Positions 8,586 through 17,555 of a DNA stretch of 64,000 bases are shown here, one piece after another (within the stretch, counting starts at the first letter, position 1; the number at the start of each line of letters is the position of its first letter). The notes below the pieces were generated by a model that had not been told where the DNA came from, made no database searches, and was given only the letters and a program-made list of their open reading frames with translations. The position numbers were made by a program, and so were the translations under genes. The DNA comes from a virus: positions 248,001 through 312,000 of the IMG/VR virus record IMGVR_UViG_3300042261_001312, one strand, 5' to 3'.

Positions 8586-9327
8586 CTTCAGTTAATTTTT
8601 GTATGGCAATTGACTTTTTAATCATGCGTTCGACAGTTTTTTCTGGCGAATACTTAAATAAATACGACTCACCTACTCTATTGAACCCGCATCTGTTGGC
8701 AACCGCAAATAGTTTATATTCATTCATTTCCTTATCTTCTTCCTCGTAGAATTTCTCTAGTGAATAATATTCGCATGCAGATATTTCTTTAAATTCGTTT
8801 ATATTCTTTAGATTGTTCCTTATTTGCACCATTTTTTGATCCATGTAATAGTCTGCATTGACTTCATTATCTTGAAATGGTTTGACAAGCATTAGCACTA
8901 GAACATTATCATCGTAAAAATCTCTGTGAATGGATTCGATGAATTCTTCTGTTATTCCTCTTTTTCGATATTCTTCACGTACAACAAAAGAATTAATCAA
9001 TACCAATTTACTATAATTAGTGATATCTATTAATCGTTTTCCTATTACTTTTAATAGTTCCGAATATAAGTCGTCATCATCGTACAATATCATCATTTTT
9101 TCAAAATCAGCATTAAATAATTTACCTGTCCTAATATCCCAAACACTTATGCCGTATTCACCAATAACATATGGTGGCATATTTGATGCAAGTCTTAGTT
9201 CAGAAACAGTGCCTTCATATTCGGTTATGATATTCTCATTATCATTAATCATATCGAAATTCTTACGATATCCTAATGTCTTAAACGTAATGTTTGTCCA
9301 CAAGTTAATATTACTAACATTCATCAT
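8569..9327 (-). CDS. GNAT-like N-acetyltransferase
   Basis: 252 residues. The central part has the order seen in GNAT enzymes: a beta strand (LVLINSFVV), then EEYRKRGI, which resembles the acetyl-CoA pyrophosphate loop Q/RxxGxG/A but has I where a glycine or alanine is usual, a helix, and the LVLMLVKPFQ strand; near the C-terminus a CGF followed by a beta strand matches the usual end of the fold. The substrate cannot be read; phage GNATs can modify host proteins or act as antitoxin-like factors. Overlaps its neighbours on both sides. The imperfect loop makes activity uncertain. Confidence 0.6.
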   Translation of the reverse strand: MMNVSNINLWTNITFKTLGYRKNFDMINDNENIITEYEGTVSELRLASNMPPYVIGEYGISVWDIRTGKLFNADFEKMMILYDDDDLYSELLKVIGKRLIDITNYSKLVLINSFVVREEYRKRGITEEFIESIHRDFYDDNVLVLMLVKPFQDNEVNADYYMDQKMVQIRNNLKNINEFKEISACEYYSLEKFYEEEDKEMNEYKLFAVANRCGFNRVGESYLFKYSPEKTVERMIKKSIAIQKLTEDENAH

Positions 9328-9722
9328 AGCAATTCATGGGACTTACCCATTTTCTTTAATAATTCCACAAAATAATTTTTTATCTCGTTTTTGTGTAGAA
9401 AATCTTTTGGTTCAAGAAAATCGAGCATTCTATCACACCAATATAACTGTACATTATACCGATACATATCGTTTATAAAGTCGTTAAGTGTTTTGGGATA
9501 TGGAATCGTGGACATTGTGCCAACAATGTTATAATGTTGCGGGTAGAACTCAAGAACCACTCTTGAATCATTTGTGAATTTATACCAACCACCCATATCC
9601 TTTCTTCGCCATCCATCGAATATTTTTTCTTCGGAGTTTAGCATGTCAACTGAAAACGATTGGTTTAGAAAAGTTTTAAATTTCTCACTGCCAATCGTTT
9701 CAATAAATGGTACTACTCTCAT
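9324..9722 (-). CDS. hypothetical protein
   Basis: 132 residues from the ATG at 9722. A longer reading to 9758 would run into the endonuclease gene upstream, so the shorter start is preferred. Soluble, aromatic-rich (Trp, Tyr, Phe). It overlaps the GNAT-like gene by four bases. Its upstream neighbour is a homing endonuclease that probably inserted between it and the gene at 10815. Not recognised. Confidence 0.65.
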   Translation of the reverse strand: MRVVPFIETIGSEKFKTFLNQSFSVDMLNSEEKIFDGWRRKDMGGWYKFTNDSRVVLEFYPQHYNIVGTMSTIPYPKTLNDFINDMYRYNVQLYWCDRMLDFLEPKDFLHKNEIKNYFVELLKKMGKSHELL

Positions 9723-9736
9723 GATTTTTAAGTTTA

Positions 9737-10777
9737 TTAATAATAAAATAAAAGCCAACCCTTTTTTCTTGATAGTTCATAGACATATGGATGATTTATT
9801 TTAAATGCTGACTTTGTTTTATATTTCTTTGCTATTTTTTCACATGACTCAAAGTCCCAATAATTTTGTGGCTTACACGTTATTTTCATATGTGAACAAA
9901 TTTCATCAAGAAAACCATTTGTTCTTGCTCTCTCATATGCACCACCACATTTTTTCCTAAAATCAACTCTTCTATTATATTTTAATGCTGCCTCTTTACA
10001 TTTATCGTATGTCCAAATTATTTTTTGATAACCAGTGCCACCTGCTTTTATTTTGTTCAATACAATCCAACCCTCTTTTCTATATTTTTCAACAAAATAT
10101 TTTTCTTTTTCAGATGCATCATTTATTGGTAGAAAATCAGTCAAAATTTTTTTTGTTGGTGTTAATTTTGACTTTTCAATATATTTAGTAACTTGGTCTT
10201 TTTTGCACGATTTTCTCCAAGAATTTCTTGCCTCTAAGTTATATGTCATCCCAATATAGACATGATTATCTGAAAATTCATATGCATATATACACTTTTT
10301 ATAATAATTTCCCAATATCTTCATGTGTCCACAAATAGCATCAATCCAACCATTTTTATGTGCCATTTTGTATGCAGTTTTGTCATTTAATTCAAAGTCT
10401 TTCTTTGTTTTATACATTAATGCAATTTCATGGCATTTTTCAATAGTCCAATATCCACGAGGTTTGCCGAATTTAATCATATGGGCACAAATTTCATCAA
10501 GCCATCCATTTAGTCTTGCTGCACTATATGCTCCCTTTGAATTTTTTCTAAAATCCGTTTTTTTGTCGAATTTTAATGCCTCATTTTTGCATTTAGAATA
10601 GTTCCAATAATTATTTTCATTAATTTTTCTTGACATGTGGGAACACATCTCCGAATTCCAATGGTTTATACAAATGATTTTATACGCAGTGGGAGAATTT
10701 TTTCTAAAATCGGCAATATTGTTATATTTTAATGCCTCCGTAGCACAAACTTCTTTATTATATATTTTTTTCATCAT
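9737..10777 (-). CDS. GIY-YIG homing endonuclease flanked by five ~50-residue repeats
   Basis: 346 residues. A GIY-YIG nuclease core lies in the middle (about 165-240), opening with YAYEFSDNHVYIGMT and carrying the family arginine region and the EKEKYF glutamate region. Three copies of a roughly 50-residue unit precede it and two follow. Each has the frame W/Y...C...A..Y..K.DF....AY..A...GW/F.D.IC.HM. The repeats are probably DNA-binding modules that read a long target. It has a class 2 promoter motif 10 bases upstream and stands alone between unrelated genes, as expected for a mobile free-standing homing endonuclease. The last repeat is truncated (ends in WLLFYY). Confidence 0.8.
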   Translation of the reverse strand: MMKKIYNKEVCATEALKYNNIADFRKNSPTAYKIICINHWNSEMCSHMSRKINENNYWNYSKCKNEALKFDKKTDFRKNSKGAYSAARLNGWLDEICAHMIKFGKPRGYWTIEKCHEIALMYKTKKDFELNDKTAYKMAHKNGWIDAICGHMKILGNYYKKCIYAYEFSDNHVYIGMTYNLEARNSWRKSCKKDQVTKYIEKSKLTPTKKILTDFLPINDASEKEKYFVEKYRKEGWIVLNKIKAGGTGYQKIIWTYDKCKEAALKYNRRVDFRKKCGGAYERARTNGFLDEICSHMKITCKPQNYWDFESCEKIAKKYKTKSAFKINHPYVYELSRKKGWLLFYY

Positions 10778-10787
10778 GATTTTTATA

Positions 10788-10796
10788 TATAAATAC
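10788..10796 (-). promoter_or_regulatory. class 2 promoter motif (GTATTTATA on minus strand)
   Basis: On the minus strand GTATTTATA lies 10 bases before the start of the repeat-containing GIY-YIG gene. Preceding base on that strand is C, not A. Confidence 0.5.
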
Positions 10797-10814
10797 GATG
10801 AATTTCAATATAAA

Positions 10815-11039
10815 TCAATCATCAATTAAATCACATTCACTAATAGCAATCACCATGATTTTTTTAGGTAATTTACCGTTTTTGATGTGATTCATTACTA
10901 AACTATTTGTAATACTTACGCTTAGAATTTCACCAACGTTCATCCAATTTCTGTCTTTTATTTCAAATAATTCGGTGTCTGTATCTGCATCAATGAATTT
11001 AACGCATATTCTTGGTGTTTCTTTAACATATTTAGCCAT
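10815..11039 (-). CDS. small hypothetical protein
   Basis: 74 residues, soluble, alpha/beta-looking with alternating hydrophobic and acidic residues. Preceded by an A/T-rich leader without Shine-Dalgarno, as for most genes here. Not recognised. Confidence 0.65.
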   Translation of the reverse strand: MAKYVKETPRICVKFIDADTDTELFEIKDRNWMNVGEILSVSITNSLVMNHIKNGKLPKKIMVIAISECDLIDD

Positions 11040-11062
11040 ATTCTTAAAATTTAATTATGAAT

Positions 11063-11317
11063 TTATTCTTGTTCGTCTCCAACGAAATCGGTCAAATCTT
11101 CAACACCACCGTTGTTTATTAATTTAAATATGTCAAAGAACAATACCTTGATAATCCAAATAATACCCACCCATTGGAAATATGTAATGGGAAATTTGAA
11201 TATTTGAAACAGTAAAAATCTCCATATGAGAAAAATCACCACACCCAAAATTAATGATTCCAATAAGTAATAGAACATTACTGGAAAGATATACGCAACA
11301 TTTTTTAGAAAACCCAT
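11063..11317 (-). CDS. small membrane protein
   Basis: 84 residues with three hydrophobic stretches (about 7-17, 19-40 and 44-65) and an acidic C-terminus. Not recognised; other small membrane proteins at 11872-12719 lie in the same block. Confidence 0.65.
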   Translation of the reverse strand: MGFLKNVAYIFPVMFYYLLESLILGVVIFLIWRFLLFQIFKFPITYFQWVGIIWIIKVLFFDIFKLINNGGVEDLTDFVGDEQE

Positions 11318-11353
11318 GATATTTAATTTTTATTAATTATTTAAATTTTATGT

Positions 11354-11875
11354 TTATGGCAATTTAATGCCATATGTTTTCGATAAATATAGTAATGCTT
11401 CAGCATTTCCTTTACAATCCATTCTTGGGTCATGATTGTGAACACTAATTCGATGTTTTTTCCACTTATAATACATTTCATGTTCAGCACCGCAAAACAA
11501 GTCACCAATTCGTCTTGAAGACCAACCAAATGGATTTGAACCATAAAATTTATGAAAGTAATAATTAAGACATACGCCAAAATCATATCCATTATTATCT
11601 GAAATCCCAATTGGTTTATTGCCACCAACAATTTTAAGCCATTCTGCAAATTCTTTCATTACTTTTTCTGGTTCATCAAAAGTTAAGTGTTCTTCTCTTG
11701 AAAACCCACTAACAGCAAGTGCTTCAGGATTAAATTTATCAGAAATTGGTCTTATCTTTCCATAAAATGTTGTGGATAACGTTGGCTCAACAACTATTGC
11801 CGCAAAACAAACAATTGAATAATCAGGCATATATTCGCCATCAGATTCTACATCAACACATATTAATCTGCTCAT
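11354..11875 (-). CDS. DEDDh 3'-5' exonuclease (DnaQ/RNase T-like)
   Basis: 173 residues, the size of a single exonuclease domain. Exo I is VDVESDG (D8, E10). Exo II contains GYDFGV near residue 101, and Exo III has HNHDPRMDCKG (about 148-158) with the His and Asp of the DEDDh subtype. Such enzymes remove nucleotides from 3' ends of DNA or RNA using two metal ions. No polymerase is linked, so proofreading, recombination or RNA turnover are all possible. Its start overlaps the stop of the upstream gene (11872). Confidence 0.8.
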   Translation of the reverse strand: MSRLICVDVESDGEYMPDYSIVCFAAIVVEPTLSTTFYGKIRPISDKFNPEALAVSGFSREEHLTFDEPEKVMKEFAEWLKIVGGNKPIGISDNNGYDFGVCLNYYFHKFYGSNPFGWSSRRIGDLFCGAEHEMYYKWKKHRISVHNHDPRMDCKGNAEALLYLSKTYGIKLP

Positions 11876-12117
11876 ACTTTTAATGCTAATTTTTGCAAAT
11901 TTGATTTAAACAAATCTCTTGCAAAGATAAACAAAACAATTTCATATAGTGTATGCATTAATGCAAATGCATAGTGAAAAATTGTAATTATCATCGCAAT
12001 GATTAGATTGATGCTCAATTTAACCAACCAACTATTGGACTTTTTGAACAATTCCTTCATTCGTCTCCAATGAAACTTCTCTTTTTTCCAAAGAATCGTG
12101 AACAATGTCGTTTTCAT
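11872..12117 (-). CDS. small membrane protein
   Basis: 81 residues: a basic, Trp-rich N-terminus then a long hydrophobic region (about 32-68) that could cross the membrane twice. Coupled to the exonuclease gene by overlap. Not recognised. Confidence 0.65.
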   Translation of the reverse strand: MKTTLFTILWKKEKFHWRRMKELFKKSNSWLVKLSINLIIAMIITIFHYAFALMHTLYEIVLFIFARDLFKSNLQKLALKV

Positions 12118-12119
12118 AG

Positions 12120-12719
12120 TTAAAATTTTGCTTTTAATATTTTAGTTGAATCCATTGATGCCAGTAGTTTAGGCGGAAGACCAATGCACTTTATTTCCTC
12201 AATATTGGGGAATGAAAATTCAGTCAGCCAATTTGATTTAACTACGTATTTCTTAGTTTTTGTGCAAAAATATGCAACAGAATCAGAACCGCTTGATTCG
12301 AAATAAATGCCCTTCAGATTTGCACTGCTAATGTTATTTTTTCCACTATCAACATTACACAGGAAGCCAACCTTATCTTCGCCAAAAAATAACAACAGCA
12401 TTTTTTGTCTATTAGTATCTTTTTTAAGAAAATACTTGGTCGGCATATCATCGAACTTTAATTTCTTGTTTTTAGCGAACATTGTGCCATCGACTAGAGC
12501 AGAATCTGGAACATTCAGCATTCTAAGATTTGATTTGTACGAATATTCCACTTTTGTGGGCAATTTACTGATTACTGCGTAATTCGTTGCAAGATTAATT
12601 ATAAATGAAGCAATTACGCTTAGAAAGAGAACAAGATACCTATTTTCCCAAAAATCACGTTTGAAAAAGCAGAACGCAATAAAAGAAACAACCAATACTG
12701 TTAAAATAAATGAGTACAT
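12120..12719 (-). CDS. two-pass membrane protein with extracytoplasmic domain
   Basis: 199 residues. Two hydrophobic segments (about 2-18 and 28-47) are followed by about 150 residues of soluble beta-rich sequence with a few cysteines. Neighbours on both sides are also membrane proteins, so this may be an envelope-directed cluster. Not recognised. Confidence 0.65.
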   Translation of the reverse strand: MYSFILTVLVVSFIAFCFFKRDFWENRYLVLFLSVIASFIINLATNYAVISKLPTKVEYSYKSNLRMLNVPDSALVDGTMFAKNKKLKFDDMPTKYFLKKDTNRQKMLLLFFGEDKVGFLCNVDSGKNNISSANLKGIYFESSGSDSVAYFCTKTKKYVVKSNWLTEFSFPNIEEIKCIGLPPKLLASMDSTKILKAKF

Positions 12720-12742
12720 AATTTTTAAATTTAAAATGATTA

Positions 12743-14137
12743 CTATTCTTCTGTATCAACCCACTCAATACCCGGGCAATAATCCGTATAACTTGCACTA
12801 AAGTATTCCCCAAAGATGCCTGTACTTTCAACAAGAACATGCCAAATTGATTTCAATACTTTCCAAACGAATAAACCAATGATTTTGTAAAGGAAATCAT
12901 ATGCAATGAATTTGATTGGTAAAATCAGCAAATATAGAACCACATATCCAATGGACATTGCAATGTATTTAACTGGATACCAAACCAAATAGATGAATGG
13001 TTCAACATACCAAATCTTTTTACCTTTTCTATACTTATTCACAAGATTTTGAACCCAATTCATGATAACCATGTAGAGAAGATAAAGAACTCCTGCAATA
13101 AGAGCACCTACACCAAAACCTGCAATAAATTCCCAATTATTAATACATCCATCCACAAGTAACATTGTAACAAATGTGAGACCATTTACAAAAACATAGG
13201 ATACTGCAAGTACGAACAATGTTATAATTGCACCAATGAATTGCTTTGTCCTTCGGATAATATTCTTCCAATCCTTGTTAAATGTGAAGATTTTTCTAAT
13301 TGAACTCATTACAATTGTAACTGGTTTCAATCTTGCTTCCCATTTCTGACGATATTCTTCACGAATTCTTGCATGTTCCATCCGTTTCATTTCAAGTTCG
13401 GCAAGTCTATCTATGCGCTCTTTCCTTTTAATGCGTTCTCTTTCTTCACGTTCAGCATCCTTTATTCTCCACTTTTCCACCATTTCATCGTATTTCTTTT
13501 TATACAAATCATAGTCAGTCGCATAATCAATATGGTATTTTGACTCAACATATTTTTGAAGAAATTCAGTATCATTTCCACTTCTGAATGAAACTTTAGC
13601 AGACAATGGAATATATGCACTCTTCTTTCCACGATAATAAATATCAAATGCTTCTTCATCAGGAAGTTCAATCAACCAACTATCTGCAAGTTTATCAAGA
13701 TACCAAGTAAATGCACGTGGTATAAGCATCGCAACATATCCAATTGCATTGATGAGAAGAATGATTGGATAAGCAATCATTGAGAATAGCAAAAGCCAAA
13801 AATACGGACAACCGTTTTGCATGTTTTTTGGCGTTGGTGCATTATCACCAAGTACTCGTTTAACCAAACGATAATGCCAAGACTTTAGACTAACTCGCAT
13901 TAGTTTCGGTTTCTCAGCATGAACAATGTAGTCAGCATCACCATCGTTGAGATAGTATTTGCTATTCACATAGAATCTATTTGACCCTTCAACCACTTTA
14001 AGATAGTAAAGATCGCCCTCTTTATAAAGGAATCCTTTACAATAAATAACATCAGGTCGATTCAACTCAACCACTTTGTTTAACAACAATTTCAGTTTTT
14101 CTTCATTAACTGCATTTGGAACATTCTTCTTTTTCAT
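12743..14137 (-). CDS. large multi-pass membrane protein with internal charged helix
   Basis: 464 residues. An N-terminal soluble part (1-110) leads to a hydrophobic hairpin (about 112-145). A strongly charged Glu/Arg/Lys coiled coil (about 225-275) follows, then at least four further membrane segments (about 303-322, 335-355, 390-415, 415-435). No transporter or enzyme motif is recognisable. It starts just downstream of the HAD gene and may serve host-envelope modification, but no function can be assigned. Confidence 0.7.
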   Translation of the reverse strand: MKKKNVPNAVNEEKLKLLLNKVVELNRPDVIYCKGFLYKEGDLYYLKVVEGSNRFYVNSKYYLNDGDADYIVHAEKPKLMRVSLKSWHYRLVKRVLGDNAPTPKNMQNGCPYFWLLLFSMIAYPIILLINAIGYVAMLIPRAFTWYLDKLADSWLIELPDEEAFDIYYRGKKSAYIPLSAKVSFRSGNDTEFLQKYVESKYHIDYATDYDLYKKKYDEMVEKWRIKDAEREERERIKRKERIDRLAELEMKRMEHARIREEYRQKWEARLKPVTIVMSSIRKIFTFNKDWKNIIRRTKQFIGAIITLFVLAVSYVFVNGLTFVTMLLVDGCINNWEFIAGFGVGALIAGVLYLLYMVIMNWVQNLVNKYRKGKKIWYVEPFIYLVWYPVKYIAMSIGYVVLYLLILPIKFIAYDFLYKIIGLFVWKVLKSIWHVLVESTGIFGEYFSASYTDYCPGIEWVDTEE

Positions 14138-14143
14138 ATTATT

Positions 14144-14641
14144 TTAAATTAAAACTTTAAGAATTTTTTCTTTAACACCACTTTGTTTAATTCCTTGATT
14201 CACGTATTTACAGTGAACAAAATTATCAGGAATCCAAGGTGATAGATTTAAATCATCAACCACAACATAGTTGGAAAGTTCATGACGATGAACATATTCT
14301 AATATTTCGTGAGCACGGCATTCTTCCAATTGTTGGTAACTTGTAAAAATAACTCCCCACAAGTCAACCGTAACGTCTGCAACAGTTCCGTTAATGCCGT
14401 TAATTTGGAATATTTTGTTCAGCATTCCAATATCATAATTATTTCTCCAATCTGACGAAATTACAATAGTTGGATTTCTCGCTTCAATGATTTTATTAAG
14501 CACACGAACGCACTTATCGTCAAAACGATAGGAATTGTATATTGGATTCCACTTTTTTCTATTTGTGTAGAATTGATTGGTGGTTGCCATAACTCCGTCA
14601 ATATCAAGCATAAGCACTCTATTGTTTTTATTAATTTTCAT
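14144..14641 (-). CDS. HAD-superfamily phosphatase-like protein
   Basis: 165 residues. The N-terminal LMLDIDGV (D13, D15) is HAD motif I with nucleophile and acid/base Asp; VISSDWR near 61 is motif II; and VVDDLN near 126 supplies the late acidic motif. The small cap-less form with SSDWR matches the HAD domain found in 'Swiss army knife' RNA-repair proteins and small phage phosphatases. Likely acts on a nucleotide or nucleic-acid end phosphate; the substrate is not readable. The LAGLIDADG gene overlaps its start by 11 bases, so that element sits immediately upstream and translation may be coupled. Confidence 0.7.
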   Translation of the reverse strand: MKINKNNRVLMLDIDGVMATTNQFYTNRKKWNPIYNSYRFDDKCVRVLNKIIEARNPTIVISSDWRNNYDIGMLNKIFQINGINGTVADVTVDLWGVIFTSYQQLEECRAHEILEYVHRHELSNYVVVDDLNLSPWIPDNFVHCKYVNQGIKQSGVKEKILKVLI

Positions 14642-15626
14642 ATCTCCAATAAGAATTTTTATATTTTTTATTTTTAAATTTATTTAAATAAGCATTTAAT
14701 GTTGTAGGTGGGCATTGTAATGAGTCAGAAATTTCCTGTTGAGTATTCCACACTTTTATTAGATTCATATTTTCATCAAATTGATGTATTTTTCTAAAAT
14801 GACGAACATATTTTCTTTTTTCAATATTTTCAAGATACATATTATATTTTCTTTGTAAGTAACTAAAATTTTTATCAAAATATATGTAATCTAAAAAAAT
14901 GTGGGCATCTGAATATAAGTACATTTTCCATATATTTGATTTATTTTTACTGACTTTACAACAATATTTTGGTATAATATTTAAATCTTGAAATATACTA
15001 TTAGTAATAAAATCTAAAATTTCTTTTGTTGTTATAAAATTTATTCTTATGTGATTCTTATCTTTACCGCACCACGAAACAGACCCATCACCATCAAATA
15101 ATCCCGCAATAAAATACGAATAATACTGTTTTTTTATCTTTGGAAATTCTAAAATATCTGTTTTTTCACACGTTATTCCTAAATTTATTAAATGGTTGGT
15201 AAATAATTCATTTGTTATTTGAATAGTATACCCAGTATATGTTTTATTAGTTCTTTTATCAAACTTAACATTTTTGCTTATAGTGTGTTCGGAATCTATT
15301 GCTTGTCTAAACCCTTCAATAATTTCAAAATCTTTTGAAGTTAAAGTAATTTTGTTGTTACTTTTTTTAATACTACCATCAGCACAAATAAACCCAAGCC
15401 AGTATGCCTTGTCATTTGAATCAATTTCTTTAAAATAATTAATATTCAATGGAATTCGGCTCATATTAAGTCTACTCTTTTTATGTTTAATTCCATTTAA
15501 TTTTAATATTTTTGATATTTCACTTTGATTTGTGTTAAATTGTTGAGCAATGTTCACTTGAGACATGCTTGTTGATAATTCAATAATTTCATTTTCAAAT
15601 TCAACTAATTTAGAATGTGCTTTCAT
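14631..15626 (-). CDS. LAGLIDADG homing endonuclease with N-terminal helix-turn-helix
   Basis: 331 residues. An N-terminal helix-turn-helix (about 18-45, around VNIAQQFNTNQSEISKIL) precedes two LAGLIDADG motifs: YWLGFICADGS near 80 and YFIAGLFDGDGS near 175. The second half of each gives the catalytic Asp. A C-terminal basic region may add DNA contacts. Homing endonucleases cut a long specific site in copies lacking the element. It has a class 2 motif upstream, overlaps the HAD gene's start, and is not inside a recognisable intron. Confidence 0.85.
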   Translation of the reverse strand: MKAHSKLVEFENEIIELSTSMSQVNIAQQFNTNQSEISKILKLNGIKHKKSRLNMSRIPLNINYFKEIDSNDKAYWLGFICADGSIKKSNNKITLTSKDFEIIEGFRQAIDSEHTISKNVKFDKRTNKTYTGYTIQITNELFTNHLINLGITCEKTDILEFPKIKKQYYSYFIAGLFDGDGSVSWCGKDKNHIRINFITTKEILDFITNSIFQDLNIIPKYCCKVSKNKSNIWKMYLYSDAHIFLDYIYFDKNFSYLQRKYNMYLENIEKRKYVRHFRKIHQFDENMNLIKVWNTQQEISDSLQCPPTTLNAYLNKFKNKKYKNSYWRYEN

Positions 15627-15639
15627 ATAGTATTTTTCA

Positions 15640-15648
15640 TATAAATAC
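15640..15648 (-). promoter_or_regulatory. class 2 promoter motif (GTATTTATA on minus strand)
   Basis: Lies 13 bases before the LAGLIDADG start at 15626. The following 100 bases up to 15749 contain no gene that I can support. Confidence 0.5.
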
Positions 15649-15749
15649 GTTAAATTGTAGAAAATAACTTGTCGATATCTAAAAACATGTATCTATTTAA
15701 TTTCATATTGGATTGTACGAATATTTATTCTGAAAAGTTACACAAACTT

Positions 15750-16490
15750 TCAAGATTTTTCCTCATTAATATTAATTTTATAATTTTTATATTCTCCAAG
15801 AATTATTAGTTTATCCACATTAATTCTTGATTTAAATTGATATTTTTTATTTTCGTTTGTAATAAATTTAACTAGTTCTTTTTTTCCATTAAAAGTAAGT
15901 GTGATATTATCTGGTGTTAATAAAGTATATGTTTTATAATAATTTGGTCTACATCTATCTTCAATATTTTTTCTCACTCTTTCATCGGTTTTATTCAAGC
16001 CTTTATTCCACACCGTTTTACCTCTGTGACTCAATGATTCTTTTTTTCTTCTTTCTTGACTATGTTTTTTCCCAAGTAGTGAATTTCTCCTTTTCTCCTT
16101 TTCATCATTTGCTCTATCTCCATACAATTCTTCATATGTTTTACCTTTTCGTTCTTTTGAATATTTGGAAATATCTGGAATATTTTTTTTCCATTTTTCA
16201 AAAACTTCTGGATTGTTTAATTGATTACCTCCCCTACCACCTTCAGCAAGATTATAAAAATCATTTGAGTTAACTGCATCATAATAGTCAATCCAATATT
16301 TTTCTCTCGCATATAAATCAGAATCATCACATTCTTCAATAATTTCTTTTTTGAAATTATTTTTACCGTATTTCTTAATGGCTGATTTAATTTTAACACC
16401 AGAACCGAAATAATTTGGATTATTATTTTTATCAGCACCGATGTATTTTTTATGATTCATGAGATTTGTAACTAAATATACTATTGCCAT
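15750..16490 (-). CDS. GIY-YIG homing endonuclease (SegF/NUMOD type)
   Basis: 246 residues. The N-terminal VYLVTNLMNHKKYIGAD is a GIY-YIG opening (VYL..KYIG); ARE(K)YWIDYYDA near 65 supplies the glutamate-bearing helix; and AEGGRGG follows near 95. The middle contains LLGKKHSQE- and SHRGKTVWNKG-like segments of the NUMOD3 DNA-binding type. A free-standing mobile endonuclease with its own class 2 motif; it lies next to another homing endonuclease. Confidence 0.85.
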   Translation of the reverse strand: MAIVYLVTNLMNHKKYIGADKNNNPNYFGSGVKIKSAIKKYGKNNFKKEIIEECDDSDLYAREKYWIDYYDAVNSNDFYNLAEGGRGGNQLNNPEVFEKWKKNIPDISKYSKERKGKTYEELYGDRANDEKEKRRNSLLGKKHSQERRKKESLSHRGKTVWNKGLNKTDERVRKNIEDRCRPNYYKTYTLLTPDNITLTFNGKKELVKFITNENKKYQFKSRINVDKLIILGEYKNYKININEEKS

Positions 16491-16508
16491 AATTATTGTG
16501 TATTTTCA

Positions 16509-16517
16509 TATAAATAC
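16509..16517 (-). promoter_or_regulatory. class 2 promoter motif (GTATTTATA on minus strand)
   Basis: Lies 18 bases before the GIY-YIG start at 16490, inside the inverted repeat TTGTGTATTT/AAATACACAA (about 16496-16524), which could act as a hairpin. Confidence 0.5.
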
Positions 16518-16536
16518 ACAATAATTAATTTTTATG

Positions 16537-17094
16537 CTAACTGGTGATATTATTTTTTAATTTATTCCAAATTGCACTACAATATTTAATCTGATATTTG
16601 CAATCAGCAATAGGATGATGTTTAATCCCCTCAAAAGGGAGATTTTCTTTTATTTCAGGTGCAAACGAAACAAGTGTTCGCACATCTCTTTCATTCCTGT
16701 ATTTCCAAGGCATTGATTGTGTGCCATCTTTCACATATGCATCTTCAAGAAGTCCGATATCAAATCTTGCACCATTTCCCCATAATTGGAAATCTCCACA
16801 TATTGCAAAGTATGTGTTGAGTTTTTGAAGTACATTATGCAGGTTGTCACCAACCTTACATATTTCTTTTCTTGCATTATCATTTTGTTGCAACCACCAA
16901 TAAAAGGTGCTACCATTTACAATAAGTCCTGCATCCAAACAAGATTGTAAATCAACTCTTTCATAAAATTCGAGATCAATTTCACCAGTCTCGATGTCAA
17001 ATTCAACAGCACCAATTGATAAAATGGCTGAATTGCTTTTATTACCCAATGTTTCAAGGTCAAGCATCACGTGACCTAACTGTTTTTTATTCAT
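16537..17094 (-). CDS. DEDDh 3'-5' exonuclease (Rv2179c-like)
   Basis: 185 residues. HVMLDLETLGN (D12, E14) is Exo I in the form typical of the Rv2179c-like 3'-5' exoribonuclease family found in many phages; WLQQ and a WGNGARFD strand (about 110) give Exo II; and HHPIADC near 163 gives the Exo III His and Asp. All four metal ligands are present, so it should be active on RNA or DNA 3' ends. It overlaps the next gene upstream by eight bases. Confidence 0.85.
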   Translation of the reverse strand: MNKKQLGHVMLDLETLGNKSNSAILSIGAVEFDIETGEIDLEFYERVDLQSCLDAGLIVNGSTFYWWLQQNDNARKEICKVGDNLHNVLQKLNTYFAICGDFQLWGNGARFDIGLLEDAYVKDGTQSMPWKYRNERDVRTLVSFAPEIKENLPFEGIKHHPIADCKYQIKYCSAIWNKLKNNITS

Positions 17095-17494
17095 GGTTAA
17101 TCATCATTAAAGTTTCATAATAATCAACAAATTGTTTTGCGGCATAATCCGATTTTTCTTTTGATTCAAAGACAAAGAAACTACCAACAGTACTAACAAA
17201 GGGTGCGTCATGCTTTACAGAATCCACTAATCTGAATTTGGGAAACGTAGTAAAGACAGGATGCCATTTTTCTTGGAACGTGTCAGTCCAATCGGGAAAA
17301 TTTTTGTTATTGTTAATCGCCTTAACAATAATTCTTAATTCCCGATATGCATTTTCGTCAGGGGATAAATCAACTGGTAGTAATTCACCATTGTTGGCAT
17401 CACTAAAAGTTTTGATTTTCATATAATCGGCTTCTTCAACGATAGTAGCATCGACTATATTTGCAACTGCTTTGTTTAAAGGAATCTTTTTCAT
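17087..17494 (-). CDS. hypothetical protein
   Basis: 135 residues, soluble, mixed alpha/beta. Coupled to the exonuclease gene (overlap at 17087-17094), so the two are made together. The C-terminal half (residues about 70-130) has the look of a small barrel around a disulphide-free core. Not recognised. Confidence 0.65.
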   Translation of the reverse strand: MKKIPLNKAVANIVDATIVEEADYMKIKTFSDANNGELLPVDLSPDENAYRELRIIVKAINNNKNFPDWTDTFQEKWHPVFTTFPKFRLVDSVKHDAPFVSTVGSFFVFESKEKSDYAAKQFVDYYETLMMINHE

Positions 17495-17555
17495 GTTTAA
17501 TAAAATTTTGTGTAAAATTAAACAATTAATTCCTTTAAACCAAGAGTTGTGAAAA

